A stretch of DNA of 47,201 nucleotides from Gemmatimonadota bacterium (GTDB lineage Bacteria; Gemmatimonadota; Gemmatimonadetes; Gemmatimonadales; Gemmatimonadaceae): assembly GCA_027622655.1 (NCBI GenBank), contig JAQBYI010000026.1, positions 1-47,201 of the forward strand. The letters run 5' to 3'. Made by a program: the position numbers and the translations under genes. Below the pieces are notes generated by a model. The model had not been told where the DNA came from, did not search any database, and worked only from the letters and a program-made list of their open reading frames with translations. Below, piece after piece: positions 15,324 through 22,936 of this stretch (the stretch's first letter is position 1; the number at the start of each line of letters is the position of its first letter).

Positions 15324-15956
15324 CCGCCCTTGTCGTTTCCTCCACTTGTCGATCTCAGCGTGGTTTCCCGAAAGCAGGACCTCCGGTACCTCGTGCCCCC
15401 GGTACTCCGGCGGCCGCGTGTAGCTCGGCGCGCTGATCCCCCGGCCGTCGTAGAATGAGTCGCCCCGGGCGCTGTCCATATCACTCATGGCGCCGGGGAG
15501 CAGCCGAACGACGGAGTCGATCACGGCCAACGCAGCCGGCTCGCCGCCCGAGAGTACAAAGTCGCCGAGCGACAGCTCTTCGGTAGCCAGATGGTCGGCG
15601 ACGCGCTGGTCCACGTCCTTGTAATGCCCGCAAAGCAGGGTGAACTCGGCGAGCCCGGAGAGGCGCACCGCGTCGTCGTGCATGAACCGCCGGCCGCGAG
15701 GCGAGAGGAGAATGATAGGCGGCTTGGCCCCGACGCCTTCGACGGCCTCAAAAAACGGATCGGGCTTCATCACCATGCCCGGTCCGCCGCCGTACGCGGC
15801 GTCATCCACCGTGCGGTGCTTGTCGTGTGTGTAATCGCGCAGGTCGATGAGCTGATAGTCGACTGCGCCAGCAGCTTTCGCGCGCGCAGGAATCGAGAGT
15901 CCCAACGGGCCGGCAAAAAAATCCGGAAAGATCGACACGACGCGAATCGTGAGCAT
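15312..15956 (-). CDS. trmD: tRNA (guanine37-N1)-methyltransferase, short C-terminus
   Basis: 214 residues. TrmD uses S-adenosylmethionine to make m1G37 and prevents +1 frameshifting. Visible motifs are the N-terminal VVSIFPDFF, GGGPGMVMKPDP, the trefoil-knot cofactor site LSPRGRRF and LLCGHYKDVDQRV, and LGDFVLSGGEPAALAVIDSV. The C-terminal domain has PSYTRPPEYRGHEVPEVLLSGNH and then stops soon after IDKWRKRQ. Typical TrmD proteins carry a further helix of roughly 20 residues there. The final GRVDS and stop codon are supplied by the right arm of the adjacent palindrome. ATG 15956 overlaps the rimM stop (TGATG). Confidence 0.95.
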   Translation of the reverse strand: MLTIRVVSIFPDFFAGPLGLSIPARAKAAGAVDYQLIDLRDYTHDKHRTVDDAAYGGGPGMVMKPDPFFEAVEGVGAKPPIILLSPRGRRFMHDDAVRLSGLAEFTLLCGHYKDVDQRVADHLATEELSLGDFVLSGGEPAALAVIDSVVRLLPGAMSDMDSARGDSFYDGRGISAPSYTRPPEYRGHEVPEVLLSGNHAEIDKWRKRQGRVDS

Positions 15957-16543
15957 CAGTCGGCCGCCTCAAGGAGTCCGTCCGGCAGCTTCACCGCGAT
16001 CACCCGCGCCTCACGATCGACACGTTCGACAAAGGCGTCATTGAATGGCACGTCAGCGCGCCACTCGGGACCGCGCACCTCGAGTACCAGCCCCTGTGGA
16101 AGTTCGTACCACCCCGCGACAACGCCCAGCTCTCCGTGCGGTTCGTCGCGAACGGCCATTCCGGTGAGCTCGCGCAGGTAGAGTTCGTTACCGGCCGGAG
16201 GAGTGAGATCGGCGAACGGCACACTGAGCGTAACGCCCCGCCACCGATCGGCCTCGGTCTTGTCGTCAACGGAGTCGAGCTTGAGGAGCCAGCCATCCTT
16301 GAACGGCCGGCTGCGCTCGATGACGCAATCGCGCGCGACTGGATTTCCGCGCCCATCGCTCAACCCGCGAGGCAAGTCGCTTGCGGCAACACCAGACTCA
16401 TTTACGGACTCCACAGTCGCATTAACAAGACGGCCGGGCGCAAACACCTCGCCCGGCTCGTTCGTTGTTGGTGCGACGAAGAGCTCGCCCTTCAGCCCGA
16501 ATGCACGACGCACCCGGCCGACGACGGCAAGTTCGACGGTCAG
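15956..16543 (-). CDS. rimM: Ribosome maturation factor RimM, apparent CTG start
   Basis: About 195 residues. RimM assists 16S rRNA processing and 30S head assembly by binding uS19. The N-terminal beta-barrel signature is VVGRVRRAFGLKGELFV, and the C-terminal PRC-barrel contains LYLRELTGMAVRDE and LGVVAGWYELPQGLVLEV. The first standard start in frame, GTG 16513, would cut off the conserved first strand (ELAVVGRV). The only plausible start upstream is CTG at 16543-16541, which overlaps the rpsP stop as CTGA in the same way ATGA overlaps couple other genes here. Weak GAGG lies one base upstream. A poor start would fit the known low RimM output relative to S16 and L19 in the E. coli operon; that link is inference. 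Confidence 0.9.
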   Translation of the reverse strand: MTVELAVVGRVRRAFGLKGELFVAPTTNEPGEVFAPGRLVNATVESVNESGVAASDLPRGLSDGRGNPVARDCVIERSRPFKDGWLLKLDSVDDKTEADRWRGVTLSVPFADLTPPAGNELYLRELTGMAVRDEPHGELGVVAGWYELPQGLVLEVRGPEWRADVPFNDAFVERVDREARVIAVKLPDGLLEAAD

Positions 16544-16848
16544 GCCTCGGACACCGGCACAGCAGCGTCGGCGAGCTTCCTGGCGAGACGCGTTTCGTGC
16601 TGCGTCTTCATTACGCCGGCGCGACGCAACAGCGAGCGCACGGTGTCGCTCGGCTGGGCGCCCTTGCTCAGCCAGTACAGCGCACGATCGGCGAGCAGGT
16701 TCAGCGCCTTGTCGCCACCACGCGGCGAATACTGGCCGATGGCTTCGAGGTACTTGCCTTGGCGCGGCGCGCGGCCGTCAACGACGATGATACGATACGC
16801 CGGGGAATTCTTGCGCCCCGTGCGGTGGAGACGAATGCGGACTGGCAT
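16540..16848 (-). CDS. rpsP: Small ribosomal subunit protein bS16
   Basis: 102 residues. The family N-terminus PVRIRLHRTGRKNSPAYRI is followed by VVDGRAPRQGKYLEAIGQYSP and a C-terminal RALYWLSKGAQPSDTVRSLL. The protein is an assembly factor of the 30S body. ATG 16848 is fixed by the conserved MPVRIRL start; the longer frame to 16932 adds non-conserved residues. It precedes rimM with a 4-base overlap. The 162-base gap to ffh upstream holds no gene that I can see. Confidence 0.97.
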   Translation of the reverse strand: MPVRIRLHRTGRKNSPAYRIIVVDGRAPRQGKYLEAIGQYSPRGGDKALNLLADRALYWLSKGAQPSDTVRSLLRRAGVMKTQHETRLARKLADAAVPVSEA

Positions 16849-17010
16849 GTGGAGTACTCTCGAAGGGTTGCAACTGATGCTGCCGAGCTCATCGCGTACC
16901 GGGAATTTCCCAGCCGCACTCGGGTAAGACACGGAGATTCGCGGAGGTACTGTACGGAGCTCGCGGAACCAGCGCTTCGCGAATCCGACAGTCTGCTGCG
17001 AAATCAGCCT

Positions 17011-18342
17011 TTAACGATAACCTCCGAACATACCGCGCGGCATCCTCCCACCCCCCTGAGATTGCCGTTTCATCATCTTCTGCATGTCCCGGAACTGCGC
17101 GAGCAGGCGGTTGACATCGCTGATCTGGAGTCCGCTCCCCTTGGCAATACGGGCACGCCTGGATCCATTCAGGATTTCAGGCTTTTTGCGCTCAGCCGGA
17201 GTCATGGACAGCACGATCGCCTCGGCGTGCTTGAGACGTTTGGGGTCCGAGTTCACCTGTTTGAGCATCTTGGCATTGACGCCCGGTAGCATCCGCAGGA
17301 TTCCCTCGATGGGGCCCATTCGCTCGATCTGCTTCAGGGCACCAAGAAAGTCCTGCAGGTCGAGGCCTTCCTTGCGCACCTTCTTTTCGAGCTTCTTGGC
17401 CTCGTCGGCGTTCATGGCCGACTGCGCCTTTTCCACGAGCGACACCACGTCGCCCTGCTGGAGAATGCGGCCGGCCATTCGGTCGGGATGGAATTCCTCG
17501 AGCGCGTCGGCTTTCTCGCCTGTTCCGATGTACTTGATCGGCTTGCCCGTTACTCCATAGATGGAGAGCGCCGCACCGCCGCGGGCGTCGCCGTCGAGCT
17601 TGGTGAGAATGACGCCGGTCACGCCGAGCGCCGCATCGAAGCCCTGCGTGATTTTCACCGCTTCCTGGCCGGTCATGCCGTCGGCCACGAGCAGAATTTC
17701 ATCCGGGTGAACGGCGGCTTTGAGCCGCTTGAGTTCTCCCATCATTTCGTCGTCAATCTGCAGCCGGCCCGCAGTATCGAGGATGACGACGCGGTCACGT
17801 TCGCGCCGTGAGACATCGAGTCCGGCGCGCGCGATTCGCTCGACGTCGTTCGTCGTGCGATCGGCGAACACTGGAATTTCGAGGTCGCGGCCGAGCGTCT
17901 CCAGTTGGTCAATGGCGGCGGGACGATACACGTCGAGCGCCACGAGGCGCACTTGCCTTCCCTCGCTCTTGAGTTTTAGCGCGAGCTTGGCGGCCGTCGT
18001 CGTCTTGCCTGATCCCTGCAGTCCAACGAGCATGACGACCGTGGGTGGCACGCTCGACAGCTTGAGGCCCTCACGCCGTTCGCCGAGCAGGACCACGAGT
18101 TCGTCGTAGACGATCTTCACAAGCTGATGCGCGGGCGACACGGACTTGACCTGCATCGCGCCAACGGCTTTCTGCTCGACGCGCTCGAGAAACTCGCGCG
18201 AGAGCTGGAAGTTGACGTCGGCCTCGAGAAGGACGCGACGCACTTCGCGCAGTCCTTCCTTGATGTCGGCTTCGTTGAGCACGCCACGACCGCGCAGGCG
18301 GGCGAAGGTGGCGGCGAGTTTTTCCTGAAGTTCGTCGAACAT
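17011..18342 (-). CDS. ffh: Signal recognition particle protein Ffh
   Basis: 443 residues. The N domain (MFDELQEKLAATFARLRGRG) is followed by the GTPase G domain with G1 GLQGSGKTTT (107-116), ALDVYRPAAIDQL, DTAGR (189-193) and TKLDGDARGG (247-256). The methionine-rich M domain then carries the RNA-binding helix-turn-helix GSRRARIAKGSGL and ends in a Gly/Met-rich tail. It delivers membrane-protein ribosome complexes to FtsY. ATG 18342 is set by the MFDEL start; the frame running on to 18666 is antisense to lon. No Shine-Dalgarno is seen, but TAGATT lies 8 bases upstream, so the mRNA may be leaderless. It heads the ffh-rpsP-rimM-trmD-rplS-rnhB cluster, an order common in bacteria. Confidence 0.97.
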   Translation of the reverse strand: MFDELQEKLAATFARLRGRGVLNEADIKEGLREVRRVLLEADVNFQLSREFLERVEQKAVGAMQVKSVSPAHQLVKIVYDELVVLLGERREGLKLSSVPPTVVMLVGLQGSGKTTTAAKLALKLKSEGRQVRLVALDVYRPAAIDQLETLGRDLEIPVFADRTTNDVERIARAGLDVSRRERDRVVILDTAGRLQIDDEMMGELKRLKAAVHPDEILLVADGMTGQEAVKITQGFDAALGVTGVILTKLDGDARGGAALSIYGVTGKPIKYIGTGEKADALEEFHPDRMAGRILQQGDVVSLVEKAQSAMNADEAKKLEKKVRKEGLDLQDFLGALKQIERMGPIEGILRMLPGVNAKMLKQVNSDPKRLKHAEAIVLSMTPAERKKPEILNGSRRARIAKGSGLQISDVNRLLAQFRDMQKMMKRQSQGGGRMPRGMFGGYR

Positions 18343-18350
18343 GGTGGAGC

Positions 18351-18356
18351 AATCTA
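18351..18356 (-). promoter_or_regulatory. Candidate -10 element for leaderless ffh transcript
   Basis: TAGATT on the minus strand ends 8 bases before the ffh ATG, and no Shine-Dalgarno site is present. The dyad at 18380-18414 would overlap the expected -35 zone. Confidence 0.33.
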
Positions 18357-18379
18357 GCCACGCAGCAAGGCACCCACTT

Positions 18380-18414
18380 ACTGCGGAACCGCGGAAACTC
18401 CGCTGTTCCGCAGT
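18380..18414. repeat. 35-bp palindrome in the ffh/lon divergent promoter region
   Basis: Two 16-base arms (18380-18395 and 18399-18414) match at 15 of 16 positions around a 3-base spacer; the outer ten bases ACTGCGGAAC/GTTCCGCAGT are perfect. Position between divergent starts rules out a terminator role for either gene. It could be an operator or a repeat element. It is not the CIRCE heat-shock operator. Confidence 0.8.
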
Positions 18415-18457
18415 TGAGCAGTAGAGACCGGCAGCGTGACGCACTAGGTTGAAAGGC

Positions 18458-20938
18458 GTGCCAGCACCCACGAGCCCGCGAGTCCCAGAAGAGCTGCCGC
18501 TCCTCGCGCTGCGCAGCACGATCGTCTTCCCCCACGGCCGGATCGGCGTGCAGGTCGGGTCTCCCGAAAACATCGCGGTGCTTGAATCGCTCGGCGCATC
18601 GGGCGGCCTCGTCATCGTCGCTGTGGGGACCGGGTCAGGCTCCGTAGACGCTGCCCGACTTGTCAATCGTGTGGGAGTTGTAGCAAGAGTCAGCGACCGC
18701 GTGTCGGCCGGCGCAGAGACCGTTCAGGTGACGCTCCAGGGCATCGCGCGAGCGCGCATTGTTGCAGTTGACCGGGAGAGCCCGTTTTCGGTTGCCCGCG
18801 TTGAGCCGGTAACTGAATCGATGCCAGGTGGCGCTGAAGCGCGCCGCGCAATTGCGCGCATCGTCGCAGCCGCCGATTCGATCGCAGAAGTCGACGAGCG
18901 ATTCCCCGCCGAACTCAGTGGGCTCGTCGCGCGGCACACCGCCGACCCGTCGCGGGCGGCCGACGTCGCTGCCGCTGGAGCCTACATGCGCGTCAGCGAG
19001 CGCGACGAGCTGGTGCAGTGCCTCGATGTTGGCGACCGACTTGTTCGTATTGCCGCGAGACTGGAGAAAGAGGTGGCCCGCGCGCAGGTCATCGGCGAGA
19101 TGGACCGCCGCACGAACGTGAGCGTGGAGCAGCACCAGCGCGAGTTCTTTCTGCGCCAGCAGCTTCAGGCGATTCGCGCGGAGCTCGGCGAGCGCGACCC
19201 TGCGGAATCGGACGCCGACACGATCGTGCGTCAGATCGCGGAGGCGGGGCTTCCGGAGCATGTGGAGCGCGAGGCGCGGCGGGAGACCGACCGGCTGCGT
19301 GCTCTCCCGCCGGCGTCGAGTGAGTATCAGGTCCTCCGGAACTACCTGGAGTGGGTGCTCGCGTTGCCGTGGAGCACGACATCGGGAGCAACGGAGATTC
19401 CGCTCGACCGGGTTGAGGAAGCGCTCGACGAACGGCACTACGGACTCGAGGAGGCCAAGGAGCGGATTCTCGAGTACCTGTCGGTTCGCAAGCTCCTCGG
19501 CGCCGGCGGCCTCGACCCGCATGGGCCCATCCTCTGTTTCGTCGGCCCCCCAGGAACGGGAAAGACATCGCTCGGCGAGGCGATCGCAACGAGTATCGGA
19601 CGTGCCTTCCATCGCATTTCGGTAGGCGGAGTGCGTGACGAGGCCGAGGTGCGCGGGCACCGCCGGACCTACGTCGGTTCCATGCCAGGTCTCATCGTAC
19701 AGGCGATGCGGCGCGCGCAGGCGCGCGATCCCGTGCTGATGATTGACGAGATCGACAAGATGGCCGGCGGCGGACCCGGTGGTGATCCGCTCGCTGCGAT
19801 GCTCGAGGTTCTCGACCCGTCACAGAACGCGACGTTCGTCGATCACTACTTGAACGTGCCGTTCGACCTCTCTCGTGTGCTCTTCATCTGCACGGCCAAC
19901 ACGCTCCTGGCGATTCCCCCCGCGCTCCGCGACCGGATGGAAGTGATCCGCATCGCGGGATACACAGTCGAAGAAAAAGTGGAAATCGCATGGCGCTACC
20001 TGCTTCCGCGGCTGTTTCGCGAGCACGGCATCACGGACCGGGATCTGCAGTTCACCGATGAGTCGCTGTCGACGATTTCGAATCGCTACTCGCGCGAAGC
20101 CGGGCTTCGCGGGTTCGAGCGCAACCTCGCGGCAGTCATGCGGCGGCGCGCGCGTCGAAAGGCGCAAGGCGAGAACGGGGCGTGGGTGGTGGACGCGGCG
20201 CGAATTGATGATGTGCTGGGATCGCCCCGCTACGCAGCCGACGCGGCCGAGATCGAGCCCGAAGTCGGTACGGTCACAGGGCTTGCGTGGACCGCGAACG
20301 GCGGCGAACTGATGACGATCGAGGCGCTTCGCATGCCCGGCACGGGCAAACTCCACGTCACCGGCCAACTCGGCGACGTGATGCGCGAATCCGTTGATGC
20401 TGCCTGCTCGTATGTACGGTCAATGGCACGCGTACTCCGCATTGAAGACCCCGAAATGAAGGCGACTGACCTCCACATCCACTTCCCGGCTGGGTCGGTT
20501 CCGAAGGACGGACCGAGCGCCGGAGTCGCCGTGACGCTCGCGATTGCCAGCGTGATGAGCCGACGTCCGGTGCGGCGCGACGTCGCGGTCACAGGTGAAG
20601 TGACGCTGCGTGGCAAGGTTCTCGAGATAGGCGGTGTGAAGGAAAAAGTGCTCGCGGCCTACCGCTCGGGCCTGCGCGAGGTGCTGATTCCGGTCGCGAA
20701 TGAAAAAGATTTGCGCGGACTTCCCGATGTGGTCCGAGACCAGATGCGATTTACGACCGCGCGTTCGATGGACGACGTGATCGACGTAATGCTGCTCGCA
20801 CCGCTGTCGATCACGCGCGATGCGGACCGCCCGACGGACGAGGGACCCCGCTCGGAACCCGGCACTGCATTTCGCGACGAACCGGCCAAGTTGCCTGACG
20901 ACGCGCCCACGCAGAACGACGACGCGTGGCCGGCGTGA
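18458..20938 (+). CDS. lon: ATP-dependent Lon protease
   Basis: About 826 residues in standard Lon order. The N-terminal substrate-binding domain starts LPLLALRSTIVFPHG. A coiled region follows (EQHQREFFLRQQLQAIRAELGE), then the AAA+ module with Walker A GPPGTGKTSLG (about 363) and Walker B LMIDEIDK. The C-terminal protease domain has the Ser-Lys dyad: Ser about 687 in PKDGPSAG and Lys about 728 in GGVKEK. It degrades misfolded and regulatory proteins in the cytoplasm. A Pro/Asp-rich tail of about 35 residues follows the protease core. GTG 18458 has AGG 9 bases upstream; TTG 18449 is the alternative. The 3' end overlaps the DUF445 gene, suggesting coupling. The palindrome at 18380-18414 lies upstream and might regulate it. 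Confidence 0.96.
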   Translation: MPAPTSPRVPEELPLLALRSTIVFPHGRIGVQVGSPENIAVLESLGASGGLVIVAVGTGSGSVDAARLVNRVGVVARVSDRVSAGAETVQVTLQGIARARIVAVDRESPFSVARVEPVTESMPGGAEARRAIARIVAAADSIAEVDERFPAELSGLVARHTADPSRAADVAAAGAYMRVSERDELVQCLDVGDRLVRIAARLEKEVARAQVIGEMDRRTNVSVEQHQREFFLRQQLQAIRAELGERDPAESDADTIVRQIAEAGLPEHVEREARRETDRLRALPPASSEYQVLRNYLEWVLALPWSTTSGATEIPLDRVEEALDERHYGLEEAKERILEYLSVRKLLGAGGLDPHGPILCFVGPPGTGKTSLGEAIATSIGRAFHRISVGGVRDEAEVRGHRRTYVGSMPGLIVQAMRRAQARDPVLMIDEIDKMAGGGPGGDPLAAMLEVLDPSQNATFVDHYLNVPFDLSRVLFICTANTLLAIPPALRDRMEVIRIAGYTVEEKVEIAWRYLLPRLFREHGITDRDLQFTDESLSTISNRYSREAGLRGFERNLAAVMRRRARRKAQGENGAWVVDAARIDDVLGSPRYAADAAEIEPEVGTVTGLAWTANGGELMTIEALRMPGTGKLHVTGQLGDVMRESVDAACSYVRSMARVLRIEDPEMKATDLHIHFPAGSVPKDGPSAGVAVTLAIASVMSRRPVRRDVAVTGEVTLRGKVLEIGGVKEKVLAAYRSGLREVLIPVANEKDLRGLPDVVRDQMRFTTARSMDDVIDVMLLAPLSITRDADRPTDEGPRSEPGTAFRDEPAKLPDDAPTQNDDAWPA

Positions 20939-22038
20939 CCGGCATTTGGGCAGAGCTCGCCGCCAGCATCGCTGTGGGAACCATTGCCGGCGGCGTCACG
21001 AATGCCGTCGCCGTTTGGATGCTGTTTCATCCACACGACAAGCGATTCGGATTCCACGGCGCGATCCCGAAGAACAAGGCACGCCTGGCCAAGAGCATCG
21101 GACGCACCGTCGGTGAGCGCCTCCTCACGGCGAACGACATCGTGCACGAGCTGCACACGGCCGGGTTGCGCAGCACGATGGATTCGAAACTGGAGGCCTT
21201 CTTTGCGACCCTGCTCGAGCGTGAATGGGGCCCGCTCGGAACGCTCCTCCCGGAGGCAGTAGCCACCGAGGTGGAGCGCTCGCTGGGCGCGCTGGGAAAG
21301 CCGGTGGCCGAGGCCTGGACTACGGAAGTGAACTCTGATGCATTCGCCGACCGCGTCCGTGCCCTCATCACGCGCGTACGCGGCGAGTTGGCGTTCGTTC
21401 CCGTTGGCGCAGTGCTAACTCCAGAAAGGCGGGCAGAACTCGCCGCGCAGGCCGCGGACCTCGCTGAGCAGGTGATCAACGAGAGCCGCAAGGACGACGA
21501 CCGCTCGGCGCGCTCGCGGCTCGGCGACATCGTGCTGCGCATTGCCGGCGCCGACCGGACGCGTGCGTTCGTTGAACGGACAGTGCACGACGCGCTGGGC
21601 AAGGCTGAGTCGCGAACGTGGGGCGAACTGCTCGCACCAGTCAGCGACGAGGAAATGGTTCGTTGGGTTCTGGATGCCGTGCGCTCACCGCGTGCGGCGC
21701 AGCTCGCCGCCGGAGCTGCAGGTGGTGCGGCCCGCGCGGTTCTCGAGAAGCCGATCGGGCGGCTCGGGCGGTGGCTACCGGAAGACGCAGCGAATCGCAT
21801 GGCTTCGGTGGCGTCGCCGGCACTCTGGGACTGGTTGGTCGCTCAGGTTCCGGGCTTCCTCGAAACGCTGGACGTCGAGGGAATGGTCGAGCGAAAGGTG
21901 CTGGGGTTCAGCACGCAGCGCGTCGAAGAACTGGTGCGCAAGGTGACGCAGCGAGAGCTCGACGTGATTGTGTACCTGGGCTATCTGCTTGGGGCAATCA
22001 TCGGGCTCACCACATTCGCGGTGGGAAGGGTGTTCTGA
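20926..22038 (+). CDS. DUF445 family membrane protein
   Basis: 370 residues. The DUF445 signature is the N-terminal membrane segment with VGTIAGGVTNAVAVWMLFHP followed by HGAIPKNKARLAKSIG. A long charged helical middle (LTPERRAELAAQAADLAEQVI) and a C-terminal membrane anchor (VIVYLGYLLGAIIGLTTFAV) complete it. This matches YheB/YjiN-like proteins, which have no settled function. GTG 20926 overlaps lon by 13 bases; GTG 20935 would give a GTGA overlap and is equally likely. Converges end-to-end with the DUF2135-like gene at 22039 with no gap. Confidence 0.85.
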   Translation: MAGVTGIWAELAASIAVGTIAGGVTNAVAVWMLFHPHDKRFGFHGAIPKNKARLAKSIGRTVGERLLTANDIVHELHTAGLRSTMDSKLEAFFATLLEREWGPLGTLLPEAVATEVERSLGALGKPVAEAWTTEVNSDAFADRVRALITRVRGELAFVPVGAVLTPERRAELAAQAADLAEQVINESRKDDDRSARSRLGDIVLRIAGADRTRAFVERTVHDALGKAESRTWGELLAPVSDEEMVRWVLDAVRSPRAAQLAAGAAGGAARAVLEKPIGRLGRWLPEDAANRMASVASPALWDWLVAQVPGFLETLDVEGMVERKVLGFSTQRVEELVRKVTQRELDVIVYLGYLLGAIIGLTTFAVGRVF

Positions 22039-22779
22039 TCAGTAGGTAAACGGAGTAATGATTTTCCCGCTCCCCTTTCCACCACCATCGCCGGCGCCCG
22101 TGAACACGCCCGTGAACACCTGAGGCAGCTTCCCGCGCGTGTTGACCGTCACGACATACTTGGTCTGAACCGCCGAGCAGTTTGACCAATAGTCCACGCG
22201 CACGACGTACTCGCCGCGCGGCGCGATGAGACCGCTCCCCCAGAACACGTTTTCGGCGCGCGGCCCGTCTGCGCTGCATCCCGCGTTGGAATCGAGATCA
22301 AGTTGCCCGCCGGAAACGGCAGTCTTGTGAGCCCAGTAGATCTCTTCACCAAGCGGATCGACTACATGCAGATCCACATCGGCGGGTGAATCCCAGGTGA
22401 TGTTGACCTGAACGTCGCCGGTACCGACTGAAATGATGCTGATTGGCGCATTCTGGATGGCGCCGTACGTGCCACCGCTCGAGCCGGCGAGGTGCATCTG
22501 AAACACGGGCACCGGCACGACCTGACTGAACACGATCAGAATCTCCGCAGACGTTGTGGCACCGGGAAGCGTGAGTTCCCAGAAGTCATCCAGACCTGGA
22601 ATGGCAACGGCGACCTTGGTAAACGGCGTCGCGGACGACGCGGTGACCTGGATCGTGCCGCCAAGGAGGATCAATTCGGGAATCGGAGCAGTGACGATCG
22701 GATTGCCGCCCGATATCTCCGGCGCACCGGTGCGAAGAACTGCGCGCGCGTCGCCGCTCACTGTCTCGACGGCGGACAC
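22039..22779 (-). CDS. DUF2135/YfaP-like surface lipoprotein, body after an in-frame TGA
   Basis: At least 246 residues from GTG 22779. The N-terminal part is a beta-rich domain; the C-terminal half resembles DUF2135/YfaP (VNITWDSPADVDLHVVDPLGEEIYW, then GGQLDLDSNAGC, a GPRAENVFWG block and GEYVVRVDYWSNC), likely secreted or surface-exposed, with two Cys that could pair. The tail is Gly/Lys-rich. The same frame extends upstream to an ATG with a strong Shine-Dalgarno site and a lipoprotein signal, but a TGA at 22824-22822 interrupts it. Starting at GTG 22779 would leave the protein without an export signal. It is the last of four same-strand genes after the RNA methyltransferase, prepilin peptidase and metalloprotease. 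Confidence 0.7.
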   Translation of the reverse strand: MSAVETVSGDARAVLRTGAPEISGGNPIVTAPIPELILLGGTIQVTASSATPFTKVAVAIPGLDDFWELTLPGATTSAEILIVFSQVVPVPVFQMHLAGSSGGTYGAIQNAPISIISVGTGDVQVNITWDSPADVDLHVVDPLGEEIYWAHKTAVSGGQLDLDSNAGCSADGPRAENVFWGSGLIAPRGEYVVRVDYWSNCSAVQTKYVVTVNTRGKLPQVFTGVFTGAGDGGGKGSGKIITPFTY

Positions 22780-22923
22780 ATAGTTGACGATGGTTGGTAG
22801 TTTGGTGGCGAGCGTCTGCTCTCATTCGATGCATGCGCTGACGCCTGCGAGCGCGCCGACCACGAGTGCCGGGAGCCAGAGTCGCGCATTGATCTTCAGG
22901 AAATGTTTTACACCCTTGGTCAT
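22780..22923 (-). pseudogene. Lipoprotein signal segment cut off by in-frame TGA
   Basis: ATG at 22923 with GGGAGGAG upstream opens a 33-codon frame encoding a basic n-region, a hydrophobic core and the lipobox GVSAC (Cys31), then Ile-Glu and TGA (22824-22822). After the TGA the identical frame continues as EQTLATKLPTIVNYV into the 246-residue body. One nonsense change, or a base-call error, therefore separates signal and body. No sign of selenocysteine use is seen. Confidence 0.75.
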
Positions 22924-22936
22924 CCGCTCCTCCCGA

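Noticed and set aside
22822-22824. TGA as a selenocysteine codon
   Set aside because: It sits right after a lipobox in a non-redox protein, with no evident stem-loop following and no selenocysteine genes in view.
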